Shown in pieces: positions 35,131-48,144 of a DNA stretch of 64,000 nt. The number at the start of each line of letters is the position of its first letter. The stretch's first letter is position 1. The notes below the pieces were generated by a model that was not told the origin of the DNA, did not search any database, and saw only the letters and a list, made by a program, of their open reading frames with translations. Source of the DNA: Cokeromyces recurvatus (lineage: Eukaryota > Mucoromycota > Mucoromycetes > Mucorales > Mucoraceae); the NCBI RefSeq assembly GCF_025118155.1, contig NW_026251390.1, positions 744,001 to 808,000 of the forward strand, written 5' to 3'. The position numbers and the translations under genes are program-made.

Positions 35131-35738
35131 TGTGATGGTACATGATCCAATAAAGAAGATAAAAAGAAAAAGAAAAGAGAAAGAGAACAAAAAGGAAGAA
35201 TAGTTTGAGACTGTTTTTATTCAATAAGTAAAAATAAAATAAAAATAAAAGAATTAAAGGTTAAAGATTATTTTGTGTCTAAACAACTGCTTGTATTTAT
35301 TTTAATGAATCCTGAATCAAAGAAATAAAAACAACCGTCAAAGGACATGAGTCATGAAACAGTGTTAGTATTCGAATATACATCTTGTTGATTCAAGAGA
35401 ATGATTTATGGATTATCTATTGGGTGTTATAATGATCTGATTGAGGCTTTAAATTGTTTGATCTGAGTATATGTTCCTGATGTCTTCTATATTTTTTTTA
35501 TTGGATCAAAGGCGACCTGAATCCTTTGTCAAGGTTATAAAAATAAATATTTAGAACTGATGCGATATCTTATTTAGTTGACACATTTAGTTGATTGGAT
35601 GTCATTAAGTTTTATATTATTTACAAGATGTTATCTACAGAGTTTTATTTTATATTCAAGCGTATAGTTTATCCTTTATTATGTCATTCATCTATTATAT
35701 TATTATTTATGTTTATATCCAGAGCTTGTTCTATAACA
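35131..35738 (-). repeat. ~608-bp LTR-like dispersed repeat, copy B (inverted)
   Basis: Inverse complement of repeat A; on the minus strand it runs TGTTATAG ... CCATCACA. Over the first ~480 bases it differs from A at only a handful of positions, but its last ~120 bases diverge markedly while A and C agree there. Flanks AAAGA and AAACT do not form a target-site duplication. Confidence 0.85.
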
Positions 35739-38232
35739 AAACTATCAAATGTCTATACAAAGAACCTCTCTAAAAATATTTAATAAAATTACAAAAAAAC
35801 CTTTGCGACAATACGTTTTTCCTAAAATGACTAATTGAATTTTCTTTTGCGATAGTTATTTCTCAACTGCCGATAAATATTTGTTAATTGGCAACTATAT
35901 CCATCGTACTGGCTGTACCCAAAAATTTATGCTAATATCTATATCAATTCTTAACCAATTAAATAAGCATTTTTTTCTTCACTACTGGCAATTCACTATT
36001 GGTAAGTTGTTGGACGGCAGTCAACAGGGTAACTTAGTACGTATGAGTGTATCTTTACGACTTGATCGTATTGCTCTCCTCTGCTTGCTCGCTCTGCAGA
36101 CAACTAATGGCTTGACCAGATAAGCTGTCTGTATGATAAAGTTGCGCCCCAGCTGTTATACTTAAGTGTATCTTTGCGACTTGATCGTTTGGCTCTCCTT
36201 AGTCTGATTCCTATATTAATACTTAGTAAGTCAGCATGCAAATAATGTTTACTGCGCACCGGCAGAAACCTGTTTATATAGAAGCTGCCTGTTGTATTGC
36301 CCGTTTTGTATGTTGTTTAAAGAATACGACTATACTAACTGTTCTATTCGTATTATATATGTATATTATCCACTTTCCTCACCATTATACTGATATTGTT
36401 ACCGAGTTATTGACAAGATTATGTTCTGCCTTTTCTTCTTACATTTGTATAGTTATAATGGCTCCAAGCATTGTTGGATCTCACCTCTATCGGGTGAATT
36501 TTTTTGTTTGTTCCATTTGATTATCAAGCCATCGTCTACAAAGAAATTTTTTTTATTGGTGCTAGATGTAACACAGTTCAATCTAATCCATTCCTTCACC
36601 AAAAATTCTTGACCCTATTTTTCGAAAAGTCAAGTAATTCATTTACAAAAAGATTACACATTAGATCGTTTGTGAATATCTTTATGTTGTTAGTCTGGTG
36701 ATACAGTTATGAATCAATCTTCTGGAGTAAGATAAAAAAAAATATGTGTTATTACGTATCCTTTGTATATATTTAGTATATATAAGAAAATTGGCACGAA
36801 GGGAATATTATTAGATTCCCCATTCTCCCTTTGCTATATATAAATAAATGTTTTCCTAAAAAGCCCAAACTGTTGAGAAGTCAGAAAAGGTAGGCATAAT
36901 CACTCATTTGGCGTTGCTACTGTATTCTCAACTATCATCTTAATATTCTTAAAATAATGCGCACTTTTTTTTTTTTGAAAATAAATTGGTCACAAAATAA
37001 AATTCACTTGGTTAACTCTTTGATCATATAGATTTAGTTAGGTACAAAAGAAAAACGTCTAGATGGAGTTTTTATTGAGGCAGTTATCGAATTGGTTACA
37101 GAATGTTGAATAAAGTATTTCAAACGTTCAACGGAAATAGCCTCACTTGCCTTGATGATTCTTGAACTGACTGTCTCAACGTCACTAAACTTTGTTCGCT
37201 TCACTTTGCTTTTATATTTTAAGATGCCAAAAAAAAATCATAATATCTGTTGAGAAAAAAGAGAGGTATTGTATTCTCTGTACCTCTTTGAATAGAGCCT
37301 TTTCAATATCTACAATGTGGATCCATCATTTTGTCTATAATGTTGTTTTAATCAGCAGGACTTAATTTTATATCAAAAGAAAAGAATAAATATGAATAAT
37401 CTTGGGAATAATAAAGCCCAAGTCTTTAGTTCTAGTAAGTACCCTAGTCATCCAAGACTTTATACTCAAAAAAGACACTATTCCTTAAATAATTGCAGAC
37501 GCTAGCAACCAAGTTGCCCAATCATCTTTTGAAAGGTTAGTGTGCTATTCTACTAGACGTTTCGATGGCTGCCCTGCAAGACATCCTATTTAATAAACAA
37601 TTATATTTACAGCACAACACTCTTTTCTTGAATTGTGCGACATCATTTTGGCAAAAGGTGTATGTTTGTATATTGTAAAAAAAAAATTATTTTGAATTAT
37701 TTTTTGTTTGTCACTCAATTCTATCTATACTGATTTCATGCTCTGGCTACCAAAGAAAAAGCTTGTCTATAATTCGAAGCTTGTATTGAAAATTTGGTCA
37801 ACATCAAGCCTATGCAACACTAATCTCTCTTCTCACAAGAAAATATACGAACATATGTAGTTAACTCTCTATGGCTCAAGCCGTTAAAGTGTCTTTGTCA
37901 CTTCCTTCTAAACAAATTACTTTCTCAACAGCTTAAGTTTTGTATTTCAGTATTACACTGAGTTAATCATAAGCACCCGATTATAGATGATAGGACTCTC
38001 TAGCATACAACAAAGTCTTTCCTCTATCACTTAATCTTAGATATCCATTATTGGATTGGCCATTTTATAGCTTATTAAATTGCTTCATATTCTGATTTTT
38101 ATTATGCGTCCTAACATATGTATGTAACTCTTATATTAAAAGACCTTTTTTTTTTTTCAGTCTCCTTTCCTTCTTCTTTAAACTGTATTGAGCAAACCCA
38201 ATAATATACCTGAGATATTGTTTCGCTTAAAA

Positions 38233-38305
<73 letters not shown>

Positions 38306-38579
38306 TGTTTAACCTTAGGGTTTATATAAAATAGGAGCTTACATGTATTACATTTATAAAAAAAAATGTATCTCCTTTTTTTTTTTCTAGAATTCATTAT
38401 TGTACACGATACAATAAAATACCTTCTTCTTTTCTTCTTGTTTCATTTTATATTTTATTCAAGACCTTGTCGTTCCTTTCTCCTTCCCCCCCTTTTTTTT
38501 TTCTTTTCTTGCCCACTTAATTTATATACATATAAAGAGCACAGCTATATCAAGGGATGGTGACGCTTAAAAAGATAGT
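35739..38579. other. Gene-poor AT-rich region
   Basis: About 2.8 kb with no convincing gene. It holds a short direct repeat of sequence found after repeat A (GCTAATATCT...CAATTCTTAACC at 35931 and 32341), a ~42-base direct repeat at 36042 and 36165, an (AAT)n tract near 38238-38269 running into ~32 A, and several poly(T) tracts. Short frames at 36236-36701 are unrecognised. Confidence 0.45.
36042..36207 (+). repeat. Two direct repeats about 123 bases apart
   Basis: AGTGTATCTTTACGACTTGA-TCGT at 36042 and AGTGTATCTTTGCGACTTGA-TCGT at 36165 share about 40 bases ending in GCTCTCCT. They are the remains of a tandem duplication or element end; the identity of the element is unknown. Confidence 0.6.
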
Positions 38580-38617
38580 ATGTTATATTGTTCTTCATCA
38601 ATTTTTGTTTTAACAGG

Positions 38618-40145
38618 ATTTTTTTTTTTTTTTATGTGGCGAAGAATACTAGAATCAACCAATCAAAATGGACAAAGCTATATATTCTTGTTGCTTGCTT
38701 ACAAGGTATCACCATCATTGCCTTACAGACAACGATTGCTTATTATAATACAGCTCAAGTTAATAAAGGACTTGAGTCCGACGCAATATTAACATATGAC
38801 CTTAATGAAGATGAACAAGCATCAATCACAGATGCTATTGAACGGCTCAAGCGGATCAAATGGGAAAACATTGCTTTTGTTGGATTCCAATTGTGGTTTG
38901 TGTGCATGTCTTTTGATGCCGTAAATATAAACATAAAGTAGACAGATACACACACACACACACACACATTACTTTCTTTTTACCTTTTATTATGATTATG
39001 ATTTTCTTATACGATCTATATAGACAGTGTATCAAAATGCAGCAGAAGTAATCACTTTAGCTATTATGAATTTTGCTTGTGCAATATTAGGTGCACTTGA
39101 AGTAATAGATGGGAAAAGATGGCTCTCGATTTTAACAGATATAAAATTAAAGTACAAGATCCCAATCATTGTAGTACCTATTCAAACAGCATATTATGTA
39201 GAGATTGCACTATCCATTTGTGTAGGTGTATATGCTATTATCTTTGCCTACGTTTCTTATGCTGTTGTTCGAGAATTTGGTTGGATAATCTATAAAAAGA
39301 TTGGTGCTGATATTTCTATACAACGTAAAAGCCCCAACTTATTATTATACATGCTATACTGTATATTAAAAAAAAAAAAAAGGAAGCTAATGATACAAAG
39401 GACTTTTTTTTTATATAAAATAGGCATGTATCGAATTTTACAATTTTTTGTATTAGCATTAAAGATAGATATTTTCATTGAATTTCTTGTGTCCGTCTTT
39501 TATTTAATTCAATTTGCTTTGAAGAGTGGATTCAATTCTTGGACTACAATTGTGTTTATTGTCATTACATTACTTATCTTGCCTATGCTTTACTTTGGTC
39601 GAGTTGCTGTAAAGTATATAATATGATGTCTTTCAACAACAAAATTTATATGTAACTAACTACTGTCAATTATAATAGGTTGCAAGCGAAAGTCTTTTAC
39701 AAATGACTGTGTTTATTCTATTTCAATTGTGTGTCGGCTTTCAGTTAATTTTGATTGCTGTAGAAGCAACAGATAGTGAAGATTATTGGTATATATGGAT
39801 TTGTTTTGGTAATTTTATAGTTCATAAAAAATAGGTTCTTACAATGACACTTAACATTTATATCTATTTTCTTTCTTACAAGTTATACTTGGTTTGATAA
39901 TTGCTGCTGTATGTTTAAAAATGTATAGATTACTGTTATCATTACAAGAATTCATTCTTTTCTTTTTTTTTTAAAAAAAAATATATATTTATATGTAGGC
40001 AACTGTGGTTTTGGCCTTGCTATGTATCATTAATTTTAACAAAGGATTGAAACCTTATATTCAAAGAGGCATTGAAAAGAAAGAAACCCTACATCAGCAA
40101 AATCCAAAAAATTCAGGCGAAGGATGGATTATTGATGAAGATTAG
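38618..40145 (+). CDS. UPF0658 Golgi-type multipass membrane protein (5' exon unresolved)
   Basis: In-frame exons about 38618-38920, 39024-39324, 39424-39608, 39679-39808, 39883-39908 and 39999-40145. The start NQSKWTKLYILVACLQG and the later FGWIIYKKIGADISIQ-RMYRILQFFVLALKIDIFI are typical of the UPF0658 family (Golgi membrane proteins in fission yeast; function unknown). At least six hydrophobic segments are visible, including IPIIVVPIQTAYYVEIALSI and WTTIVFIVITLLILPMLYFG. The tail EGWIIDED is acidic. No in-frame ATG precedes the first conserved residues. A short upstream exon must supply it, and ATGGTGACGCTTAAAAAGAT at 38558 does not splice in frame by simple GT-AG. The adjacent 14-T run could also hide an indel. 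Confidence 0.75.
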
Positions 40146-40239
40146 TAATAATAATAAAAGCATATTCTGTTTATTTATTATTATTATTATTCTTATTATT
40201 GCTATTGATTTTTTTTTTTTTTTTTTTTTTTTTACTTAT

Positions 40240-41337
40240 TTAATATCCTGGACTTCTACTTCTTCTTCTTGTACTTCTTCTAGATTCACGATGTCTGTCA
40301 TCATCACGATATCTGCCATTATCACGATGTCGATCGCTACGTTCATCTCTATGTCTGCTATAATAATCGTCACGATAACTGTGATGTCTACTATTACTGC
40401 TGCCACTATGTCTATCATCTCTAGAACGAGATCGATGTCGTCGAGAAGGTGATCGACTATATCTTCTGCTACTTTTATGTTCATCCTATATATAAAAGTG
40501 AATATGATAACATTTATTTCCCTACGCAAATATGACTTACAAGGCGTGATCTTCTTCCACTTTCTCTCAAATCTTCCATTTCCTCCATTTGCTTTTTACG
40601 AATAGTATCCATAACTGATTCACGTTGAGCTCTTCTTTCTTCTTCTTCTGCTTTCTTTCTGCGTAACTCTTCTTTCTTTTGTTCAATAAATTGTGCTGGA
40701 ATACCACCTACAGAGTTTTGCGCACTTAGTAATAAATTCCAAAGTTCACTTAAAAAATCTTTTGTTTTGCTTTCCAAAAATCCAGTTAAATTAATCTGCA
40801 TTCTTTTAGGATCCAAATCCTAATCATTAATATATACATGTATATATATAAAAAAAAATGAGTATGTCGAAATAATTATACAGTATATACATATATTTAT
40901 AGACTTTACAGGTTCTTCTAATAAACTACAAGTATAATCAATAACAACTTCATCTTCAAGTCCGAGCAGCTCTGTAATTTTATTACTTATCCAAGGTTTA
41001 ATAACATCTAAATTAACTTTTTTTATATCCACCTATTTACATTTAAGAATTAATGAAGGGGTTTTTTATTTATTTATTTTATTTTGTTCATTTTTCAAAT
41101 TTAAAAAATAATAATTTTATTATATATATACCTTTTGATCAAATTCGGGAGGAAAAGACATGGATTTTAATAATTTCTTTTCTTTATTACTAAATCTACT
41201 ATCTTGATCGGCACTTGTACCCTTTTTTAATTTTAGACACGTTACAAGTTAATCCAAATAGAATTACATCATCAAAATGAGAAATAAAGGTCCCATTTGT
41301 CTTCATTATTTACCTTAAAAAAGCCTGCATCACCCAT
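40240..41337 (-). CDS. SRRM1/SRm160-like PWI-domain splicing coactivator
   Basis: Exons 41314-41337, 41132-41221, 40910-41032, 40541-40819 and 40240-40485 give 253 residues. It begins MGDAGFFK-GTSADQDSRFSNKEKKLL, nearly the SRRM1 N-terminus. The PWI domain follows: VDIKKVNLDVIKPWISNKIT, VIDYTCSLLEE and MQINLTGFLESKTKDFLSEL. Next come a Glu/Arg coiled segment and a C-terminal RS-type tail of alternating Arg with Ser, Asp and His, ending RRSRSPGY. The human protein links exon-bound SR proteins to snRNPs and 3'-end processing. The fungal one is shorter, lacking the long RS region. Confidence 0.93.
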
Positions 41338-42891
41338 TTTTTCTTTTACTGATTAATTTTAATAAATTACACGTTAAAATAAAAAGAAATAGAAGGAAAG
41401 AAATAAGACAATTGTTTTCCTTTTTAAAAAAATAAAATAAAATAAAATAACATAAAAAAAATAAAATAAGAATAATAAGCTAGAATAAAAAAGAAAACAC
41501 GGACTTTGAAAAAAGTAGATCAAGAAGCTCATGTTAGGAACATCAAAAATCAACACTACACTATTTCCTTAAAAATACTAGGATATACTCGAGAATAAAC
41601 AAAACAGATAAAGCGATTTATAAGCTTGAGGCTTATCCAGCGTACGTGTATATCAAGAAATTTTTTACACTCATTTCCACCCCACCCCCACCCCCTTGAG
41701 CATATTTAGGTAATACACGCCGCATCTATTTTATTAGTTTGTCTTTCTTGTACTAAAGAATTCATTTTTGCCTGTCTTTGATATATGTTAACTTTTGTCT
41801 TTTTTTTATTTATTAATACTATTATTATTTCCAATAATTTCTGCATAAAATGTCATTAGAGACTATAATTATTTGGATAAATATAGCTTGCTTAATACAA
41901 ATTTTTTCTGTATTTTATCATTAAACAATTATAGACTAAACATTAAAAGAATAATAGCTTTATTACATAAATGTTTAACCTTTTTTTTTTCAATCTCAAT
42001 TTACTTGTCTACTTATGAATATTGACCACAATTATTGCTATACTTGTCTATGTTTCGTTTTATAGGCTTTGAAAGAATAGTGTTAACTTGATTAAAATAA
42101 TTGATTACCTTTATATATTTTTGATAATTTGAATTAATATTACATTCTATTTCTTGATTTTATTTGGCAGATATATATATGTAGGTTTAGCTGTCTGCAA
42201 CATTATTAGTAACTATAAGCTTATTAACATGTAATGCTCTTATCATGTAGATTTCTATACCAACATAAAATCGTGTATAAATGAGTATATTTTATGAACA
42301 GTATTATTCTTAATAAACTAGCTATGATATAAGCAGCTTCTTTCTGTTAGCTCTAGATATACTAGACTTTTTTTTTTAGCATAGTAGTAAGGGCGGGTGA
42401 GAAAAATCAAGACTTTTTATAGTAAAATAATGCTTATCAAAATCCTTGACTCCTGTCTACCTTAATTCTATACCACTAATGATTTCATATGTATGTATAT
42501 ACAGATATATATATAAGTATGACTTTATATTATTCAAGTGTTCTGGTGGTATCTTAATCACATATTAGGTTGTAAAAGCTATTAATAGGAACCTAGTATA
42601 TTACTCTAAACATGCTGATAAAAGTAAGTTATGGATATTATAGTCTAAGCTTATGTTGACTATTTAACAGATGATTTAAAACTGTGTAAGTGAATTTACT
42701 CGTCATTTTGATCTTGATCGCTCGCTTTAAAATAGAATTTGGGTTAGTTTTCGTAATATGAAATTTGCAATTTTTTTTTTTTTTTATTGTGTACAAATTC
42801 ACTCCCAAATTAGTACCTATGACTGTGGGTTAATACACATATAAGGTGAAATAGTGTCACTCCACGACATTCATCCTCTTTATACAACTAA
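41338..42891. other. Divergent intergenic region
   Basis: About 1.55 kb between SRRM1 (minus) and the SDR gene (plus). It has AAAAT repeats near 41428-41460, a C-rich patch at 41680-41695 and poly(T) at 42772-42785. No gene or RNA recognised. Confidence 0.5.
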
Positions 42892-44146
42892 ATGTTTTTT
42901 TCAACAAAAAGAAACTTTTCATTTGAACAAATTCCTGATTTAAGTGGAAAAGTTGCCATCATTACTGGTAGCAACACTGGTGTAAGTCAAAATTCATCAT
43001 TTACTTGTAACATTGGCTTGATTTTTTTTTTATTAACTTTTATTATTATTATTATTATTATCACTAATTTCTTGGGGAAAAAAAAAAAGATTGGTAAAGT
43101 ATGTGCTTTAGAGATGGCAAGAAAGAATTGTACAGTGTAAGGCTTTAATAATATAAAGTGTAGCTTTGTTTTTTTTTTTTCTAGAATTGATTTATTTTAT
43201 ATATATTTGTTAAAAGTGTTTTGGCTTGTCGTAATGAAGAAAAGACAAAGGCAGTGGTTGAACAAATTAAATCAGAAACAGGAAACCAGAATGTAGAGTT
43301 TATTCGGATTGATTTATTAGAATTAGCATCTATTAAACAATTTGTTGAACAATTCCTTACTCGTCACGATCAACTTCATATTTTAATTAATAACGCTGGT
43401 GTTATGTGTTGTTCCTTTGGTCTTTCAAAAGATAATATTGAGATTCAATTCGCTACAAACCACGTTGCTCATTATTATTTGACTAGTCTACTTTGGCCTA
43501 CAATCGTAAAGTCAACACCTAGCTGTCGTATTGTGAATGTGAGTTCGATTGGACACATGATACCTTTCAAGGAGTTGAACTTGGAATCTATTAGTGATCC
43601 AGCAAAATACAATAAAATAATCCATTATGCAAAATCGAAAACATGCAATATTCTTTTTACAAGGGAATTAACTAAGCGTTTACAAGATAAAGACATTAAC
43701 AATGTAAGCAGTATATATGATGACTAGAGTATGAAAAAAAAAAGTAGATTTACATAGGTTCGTACATATACAGGTTTATGTGAACTGTAGTCATCCTGGT
43801 GCTGTCAAAACTGATCTTTATCGTCATTTGACTCGAATTGATGAAAAAACATTTGTCTCTTTTATAAACTTATTTTTGATTACCCCTGAAGATGGAGCTA
43901 TAACTCAGCTTTACTTGGCCACAAGTCCAGAAGTTGAACAAAAGGATATTAAAGGACACTATTATGTAAAGACACAGATAATGATGATTTATTTCTTATA
44001 TTAAATGTTTATCATAGGTTCCTTATGCAAGCCCTAATAAGCCTTATGGTGTTGCTGCTTCAAAAGATGCTCCAAAAGAATTATGGGATTTTACTGAAAA
44101 ATTATTAAAGGAGAAAGTGCCTGACTATACAGGCTTTCCTATTTAA
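42892..44146 (+). CDS. Short-chain dehydrogenase/reductase, retinol-dehydrogenase/WWOX-like
   Basis: Exons 42892-42981, 43090-43136, 43217-43703, 43774-43965 and 44018-44146 give 314 residues. The Rossmann motif IITGSNTGIGKVCALEMA is split by intron 1. LACRNEEKT suggests NADP preference. NNAGVM, NVSSIGH (catalytic Ser) and YAKSK (catalytic Tyr/Lys) are all present, so the enzyme looks active. The C-terminal SHPGAVKTDLYRH and GHYYVPYANP match retinol dehydrogenase-like SDRs. The substrate is unknown. Intron 1 ends in GGGG plus ~11 A directly before the AG. The 3' end lies about 36 bases from the converging ATG11-like gene. Confidence 0.92.
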
Positions 44147-44182
44147 AATTTATTTATAGTGATACATCATTACATATTTCTA

Positions 44183-47100
44183 CTAATAAGGATACATTCC
44201 AGTCATATAAGCAGATTCCATAGACTATAATACAAATACAAATATAAATATAATAATATAGTATGTATCCTATCCTTCCTTAATTACCTCTTCTAAATTA
44301 TTATTATGGGCTTGTAAGTTTGTTATATTTCCTAGTGTTCTCTTTAGTAGATCAACTAAGGATATAGTATCGTCGTTATCTACAAAAGTCGTATAGTTTG
44401 GTTGTGAAATAGATAATAAATCTTTAGCAAGTCTTTTTGCAACTAACTGTTCTTTACGTAAATGTAACAATTCTAGATTTGCCTCATTTGTTTCCCTTTT
44501 AAAGTTAATAAAATCTTTATAGATTTTATCTCTATCTGCTTTTAGTTGACCTATTTCGTTTTGAAGATCATCCTTTTCCTCTTCCATTTGCACTGTATGT
44601 ATTTGTAATATATTAATTTCCTTATTTAACAACCTTGTTTCTTTATCGTCATGATGATAAGAGAAGAGTGAGTTATTTGAAAGATCATTCTTCACTTGAG
44701 TAAGTTGATCTAATAATTGTGTCTTTTCAGCTGCTAATGCATTTACTAATGCTATCACATCAGCATGATCACGTTCCTGAATATCACGAAATTTTTGTAA
44801 TTGTGCTGCACGCTCTGCTTCCCAACGCTGCTGTAATTGTTGAATCTCCTGTGCATGGTCATATCGTAATTGTTGAATAATCCTTCTTTCGTGTTCGTTT
44901 ATGGATAAAACAGGATCTTGCTCATAATAAGGTGTAGTGGGTTCACTTTTTATAGTTTTTATATTCTCATGTGGAGGAGATAATAAAGGGCATTGCATCA
45001 TATCTCTTTGCTTGTCATCTTTTTGATTTATTTCTTTTATTTGCAATGATAAGTTTTGAATCTAAAAGATACCAAGACCTTTAAATATTTATAATGAAAA
45101 TAACTTTTTTTTTTCTTTTCTTACCTCTTGTTGATGTTTCGTTTTCATTTCTTCTATATATCTTTCCTTACAGTTTAATTCCTCTAATAACTAACATGAC
45201 GAATATGATTCAGTTTACATATTGCAGTCATTTTTATGATTATTTTTTTTTAATTATTTATACATTCTGTTTGTCTTTTTTATATTGTTCATGCTTGAGT
45301 TGAATTTCCTTGATACGACTTTTATATTCTTGAAATTGTTGTAATATCTACTAAACAACACAAAGATAAATATGTGTATAGTGTATTCATATTTGAATTT
45401 ACCAAGGTTTTGTCTTTATTACTTTCAATAGAAGAATCTTGATCTGCATACATTTTCTTATTATTATATGTCTTTGATATGTTTATAGATGAAGAAGGGA
45501 AAGAAGAGTTAAAATTCGATAACATGAAAATGAATAATAATAATAATAATAATAACTTTTTTTTTTTAATGCATTCAGCTTTTAAATTTATTACCTTTAT
45601 TGGAACATAAGCTGTTAAGACTATTTTCTCTTTATCTCCTTTCATCGATAATTCTATTATGCACATATTTATATAATTATATAAACTATGTATACATGTT
45701 ACATTTTACCTAATTGCATCCGTTCTTTATTTAATCTTTTTGCTTCTATTTCTAACTTGCGTTTTAAAATGGATGCAACATCGAAAGACAATACATCAAC
45801 AATACTATTCTCTTTATAAAAGCCATGAACTATTTGAATATAAGCTATAATAATGATATACCATCATTAGCAGCAAAGAGGACTTTATATGTGTATATGT
45901 ATATGTATACCTTCAATATCTTTTATTGATATTCTATTTGACTCTTCATTAGATACTGGTAAACTATTTAAATCCTCTTTATCATAGTTATGTTAAAATG
46001 ATATACTCTATCAATTCGTATCATTATACCTTGAATGATAAATGGTAAAATAGCTCGTCGTTTTTTATTGTCATCAACGTGGTGTAGACTGACGAATAGT
46101 TTATCTTCTTTTTGTTCTAAACAAATAACTTCATTTTCGATAAAGTTTTTTCGATAGTCATCTTCTCTCTTTTTAAAATGTTCAAATAAATCGCCCAGCA
46201 GATTTGTATTTTTCATTATAAGCTTTATATATAGAATAGTAAATAATCATCTAAATTAGGTATGTATGTATGTATGTATGTATATACAGAGAGAGAAATA
46301 GATGGATAGAGAGTAGTTTATTTACCTCTGAATATGTGCTTCTTCTCCATACTTCACATAACAATATACCCTAACTCCCAAATATAAAATAAGTTATAAT
46401 TTATATAAAAAAAAAAGCACACACATAATATGTATGTATGCATATATCTTATCTTGATTGCCCTTCTCTATTACTTACATAGCCTGTAATTACTTTTCTA
46501 GCTATAGCACCTTGCCCATATTCTATCTCAAATCGTAGTTGCTTCATCCTTTTTTCTAATTCAGCTAGTCTTGGGTAAATCTGCATCACAGATTGTTCAA
46601 TTTTACTGACAGATTGCATACACTGAATAAAATTGTCAAAAGTGGTCTTCTTTTCCTCCAGGATAGAACATTCAGACTCATAGATGAGTTGATCATACAA
46701 ATAGAGCAAATGGATTGTATTCAAAATAGTATCGTCTGCTGTTTTCCTTTTCTGTTGTAAATGATTAAAATAACTAGGGGAATCGTGTAGATTAAGAGGC
46801 GAGGATTGTGTTTGTGTGATATCCAAAGGAAACGACGAGATAGAATGATCTCCTTTGATAGTAGTAGTAATAGAAGAAGACCATCCCCTTTGCTCTACAT
46901 CAATCAAGGTATATACAAAACGATCTACTCGTTGTTTCATTTTTGTCACTCTTTTCTTGATCACGTCTGATGTCATTCGATGTAGACTCATTGTATTCGC
47001 TGTCTGCTGATTTAAATAGACCATTTTATTGCTTTGTTCCCGAGTAGCGTTCACGAGTTCATCATATTCCTTTAAAAGGAATCTTCTCTTGATCTCCTTT

Positions 47101-48026
47101 AATTTCTCGACAGGAACAAATTCAGCAAGTAATGTATTTGAAGAAAGGGAAGATGATTGAATCGGGATACTCGAGTGTAAATTAATTTGCTTTAAAAGTT
47201 CTATCTCTAAATCTATACTTGCAATTGCAATAGCATCCTTGGCAAATTCTCTTTGAGCTATTCGATCAAATTTACTCACATTTTGAAGTGCTGCCCTATC
47301 ATAAAATAAAATAATTTTTTTTTTTATTTGATTTGATTTATTTCATCAGCAAGACGTCATTCATAATATAACACATGTATTTCCATATAGTTACTTGACA
47401 TGAGATTCAAGGTTATTTAGAGCAGAATTCAACGCAATAGATTGTGAACCTATTTCTTTTTTAAGTTTATCTATGCATCTTTTACGATGGATACATGCTT
47501 CTAAAACTATCTATGAAGATATATAAATAAAGGGACTAATGATATTCATTCATTCTCTTATTTACCTGGGTATTCTCCTTGATCTTCTTTATCAATTTTG
47601 ATCTATTTTCTTCATCTTCATTATTCTGTATCGATATTAAAGCAGCTTCTAATTCCTTCAATTGAAGAATAGCCTCCTTTGTGCTAATGGAGGAGGATTG
47701 TTGCTGATGATGATAAGTAGATATTAAACTTGATGGGTCTTGTAACAAACGTCGATTAAATAAGATCAGGACAATATTGATATTGGTACTATTATCTTTA
47801 ATTTGTGTTCCTGATGGAGTCAATAATATTTGGTTGGATGGTTTAATTTGTACTTTATTTGATATGGCTTGTTTCAAATCGTTTAAACTACAACATGAAT
47901 ACGATAAGAAAAACTAACTTTATAGTTTTATTTTATTTATTTTTGTTACTCATCAATGTTTAATGTCTTTAGAAATGAATTACTTAATTCAACCTCTTGA
48001 CCTGAATCAGCAATTATAATTCTCAT
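44183..48026 (-). CDS. ATG11: ATG11/RB1CC1-like autophagy scaffold
   Basis: A multi-exon minus-strand gene. It starts MRIIIADSGQEVELSNSFLK and runs into LKQAISNKVQIKPSNQILLT, a ubiquitin-like N-terminus as in RB1CC1/Atg11. The 46449-47279 exon carries the Atg17-like helical region (KFDRIAQREFAKDA, KKRVTKMKQRVDRFVYTLID), then AIARKVITGY-GILLCEVWRRSTYSE, matching the family's YG..L.E..RR motif. Exons near 46200-45700 include YIQIVHGFYKENSIVDVLSF. The C-terminal ~350 residues (45450-44280) are coiled coil. Atg11 organises the selective-autophagy initiation site and binds Atg1/Atg9 and receptors. A claw-like C-terminal domain is not seen. The end is uncertain: read-through stops at 44270 (EEVIKEG), while a GTAATT...TATAG intron gives a last exon ending at 44183 (MESAYMTGMYPY). 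Several internal junctions are approximate. Confidence 0.72.
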
Positions 48027-48144
48027 TATTATACGTTTGAAAGAAAAAAAAAAAAGAAAAAAAGAAAAGAAAAAGGAATAGGAAATAGATCAGAAGATGA
48101 TCATAAAGTGTTTGTTGCATAAATGATTTGTATCCAATCAAAAT

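Noticed and set aside
35595..35783. Open frame within repeat B, with a similar frame in repeat C (minus strand, 49900-50061)
   Set aside because: The similarity just reflects the shared repeat. The frame is hydrophobic, AT-driven, lacks a conserved ATG and reads into different flanks.
40260..40530. Ser/Thr/Ile-rich plus-strand frame and an alternative minus-strand frame
   Set aside because: Shadows of the RS tail of the SRRM1-like gene.
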